Assembly (NCBI GenBank): GCA_000525675.1
Contig: CP002190.1
Coordinates: forward strand, 1,984,001-2,048,000
Direction: 5' to 3'
Source of the DNA: Bdellovibrio bacteriovorus W
GTDB taxonomy: Bacteria; Bdellovibrionota; Bdellovibrionia; Bdellovibrionales; Bdellovibrionaceae
DNA: 64,000 bases
Shown one piece after another: positions 63,595 through 64,000 of this stretch (its first letter is position 1; every line of letters begins with the position of its first letter). Position numbers and translations under genes: made by a program. The notes below the pieces were generated by a model. It made no database searches. It saw nothing but the letters and a program-made list of their open reading frames with translations, and was not told the origin of the DNA.

Positions 63595-64000
63595 TTAGAC
63601 GCCAGTGAAGTTTGCCTTCTTTTTTTCAAGCAAAGCCTCTACCCCGATAAAGTGATCTTGAGTTCTTTGCGCGATGCCTTGATAGCTTGCCGCCAAATCA
63701 AGGGCTTGAGCCAGATCACTTAAATAAGCATGTTTAATCGCTTTCTTAGTCATCTGCACTGCCACAGGTGCGTTGTTAGCAATCTTGTTGGCAATTGCTG
63801 AAGTTTCTATTTTTAGATTTTCAGCAGAAACAAAATAGTTCATCAGTCCCCAATGAAAAGCCTCTTGTCCCGCCACAAGATCCCCTGTGAGAGACATCTG
63901 CATAGCACGAGAATATCCAATCACTCTTTGTAACAAAAAGGCACCACCGTCTCCAGGCACCAATCCAAGCTTCACAAAGGTCTCTCCAAAGCGAGAGTTC
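63595..64000 (-). CDS. Enoyl-CoA hydratase/isomerase family protein, C-terminal part, cut by edge
   Basis: The frame is open to the right end (at least 135 residues): NSRFGETFVKLGLVPGDGGAF is the crotonase segment around the active-site Glu/Gly loop; NAPVAVQMTKKAIKH and QRTQDHFIGVEALLEKKKANF give the C-terminal helices. It acts on acyl-CoAs by the family; substrate unknown. The stop follows the convergent lipoprotein gene by one base. Confidence 0.88.
   Translation of the reverse strand, partial: NSRFGETFVKLGLVPGDGGAFLLQRVIGYSRAMQMSLTGDLVAGQEAFHWGLMNYFVSAENLKIETSAIANKIANNAPVAVQMTKKAIKHAYLSDLAQALDLAASYQGIAQRTQDHFIGVEALLEKKKANFTGV

Overview
The window reads as a chromosomal segment of a Bdellovibrio-type predatory bacterium. 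By eye the GC content is in the mid-40s percent. Reasons for this view: (i) a ferroportin-family transporter closely resembling the Bdellovibrio bacteriovorus protein I remember from structural work; (ii) a dense set of exported hydrolases (two subtilisin-like proteases, a trypsin, two HExxH metalloproteins, endonuclease I, an HNH nuclease, an L,D-transpeptidase lipoprotein); (iii) many small secreted or lipoproteins with no clear relatives. The genus is an inference. No rRNA, CRISPR array or prophage was seen; there is one tRNA (Met-CAU).

Layout. 1-13.4 kb holds an edge-cut subtilase, a DUF502 membrane protein, the L,D-transpeptidase, leucyl aminopeptidase, ApaG, pdxH, an FKBP lipoprotein, tatA, an Na+/H+ antiporter and an HNH nuclease. 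13.4-21.6 kb is a high-affinity respiration block: an Fnr-like regulator, then ccoI-ccoS-ccoNO (fused)-ccoQ-ccoP-ccoG and a DsbD/UreH-like membrane protein, tightly overlapped, behind an Fnr-type box. 21.8-25.5 kb holds a frameshifted OmpA-family lipoprotein gene, a CsbD-like protein, a ZIP transporter and GltS. 25.6-26.7 kb holds a DDE-transposase-like gene and a structured inverted-repeat element. 26.7-32.4 kb holds secreted proteins, a truncated haemoglobin, a 2OG oxygenase, uridine kinase and ferroportin. 32.4-38 kb is a nitrite/NO block: a Dnr-like regulator, nnrS, a DUF2249 protein, and the operon nirK (with cytochrome c tail)-nirV-SCO-globin, with two more Fnr-type boxes. 38-47.6 kb holds a subtilase, TamA and TamB, trypsin and a RadD-like helicase. 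47.6-51.6 kb is a large secreted polymorphic-toxin-like protein with a small candidate immunity gene. 52-64 kb holds more secreted proteins, endonuclease I, a methyltransferase, tRNA-Met, two overlapping lipoprotein genes, a HEAT-repeat protein, dihydroorotase, an IspZ-like protein, a DUF6279-like lipoprotein and an edge-cut enoyl-CoA hydratase.

How parts fit. The cbb3 oxidase and the nirK cluster look co-controlled by low oxygen or nitrogen oxides. Three Fnr-type boxes (TTGAT-N4-ATCAA or one to two changes) lie about 32 bp from plausible -10 elements, the class II activator geometry, and two Crp/Fnr regulators are encoded beside them. Copper handling links both blocks (CcoI, SCO, NirK).

The most unusual items are: two non-coding elements (7399-7599 and 26498-26648), each a long imperfect inverted repeat enclosing several hairpins, some with GGA in the loop, and each lying between convergent genes; and the toxin/immunity-like pair at 47.6-51.6 kb.
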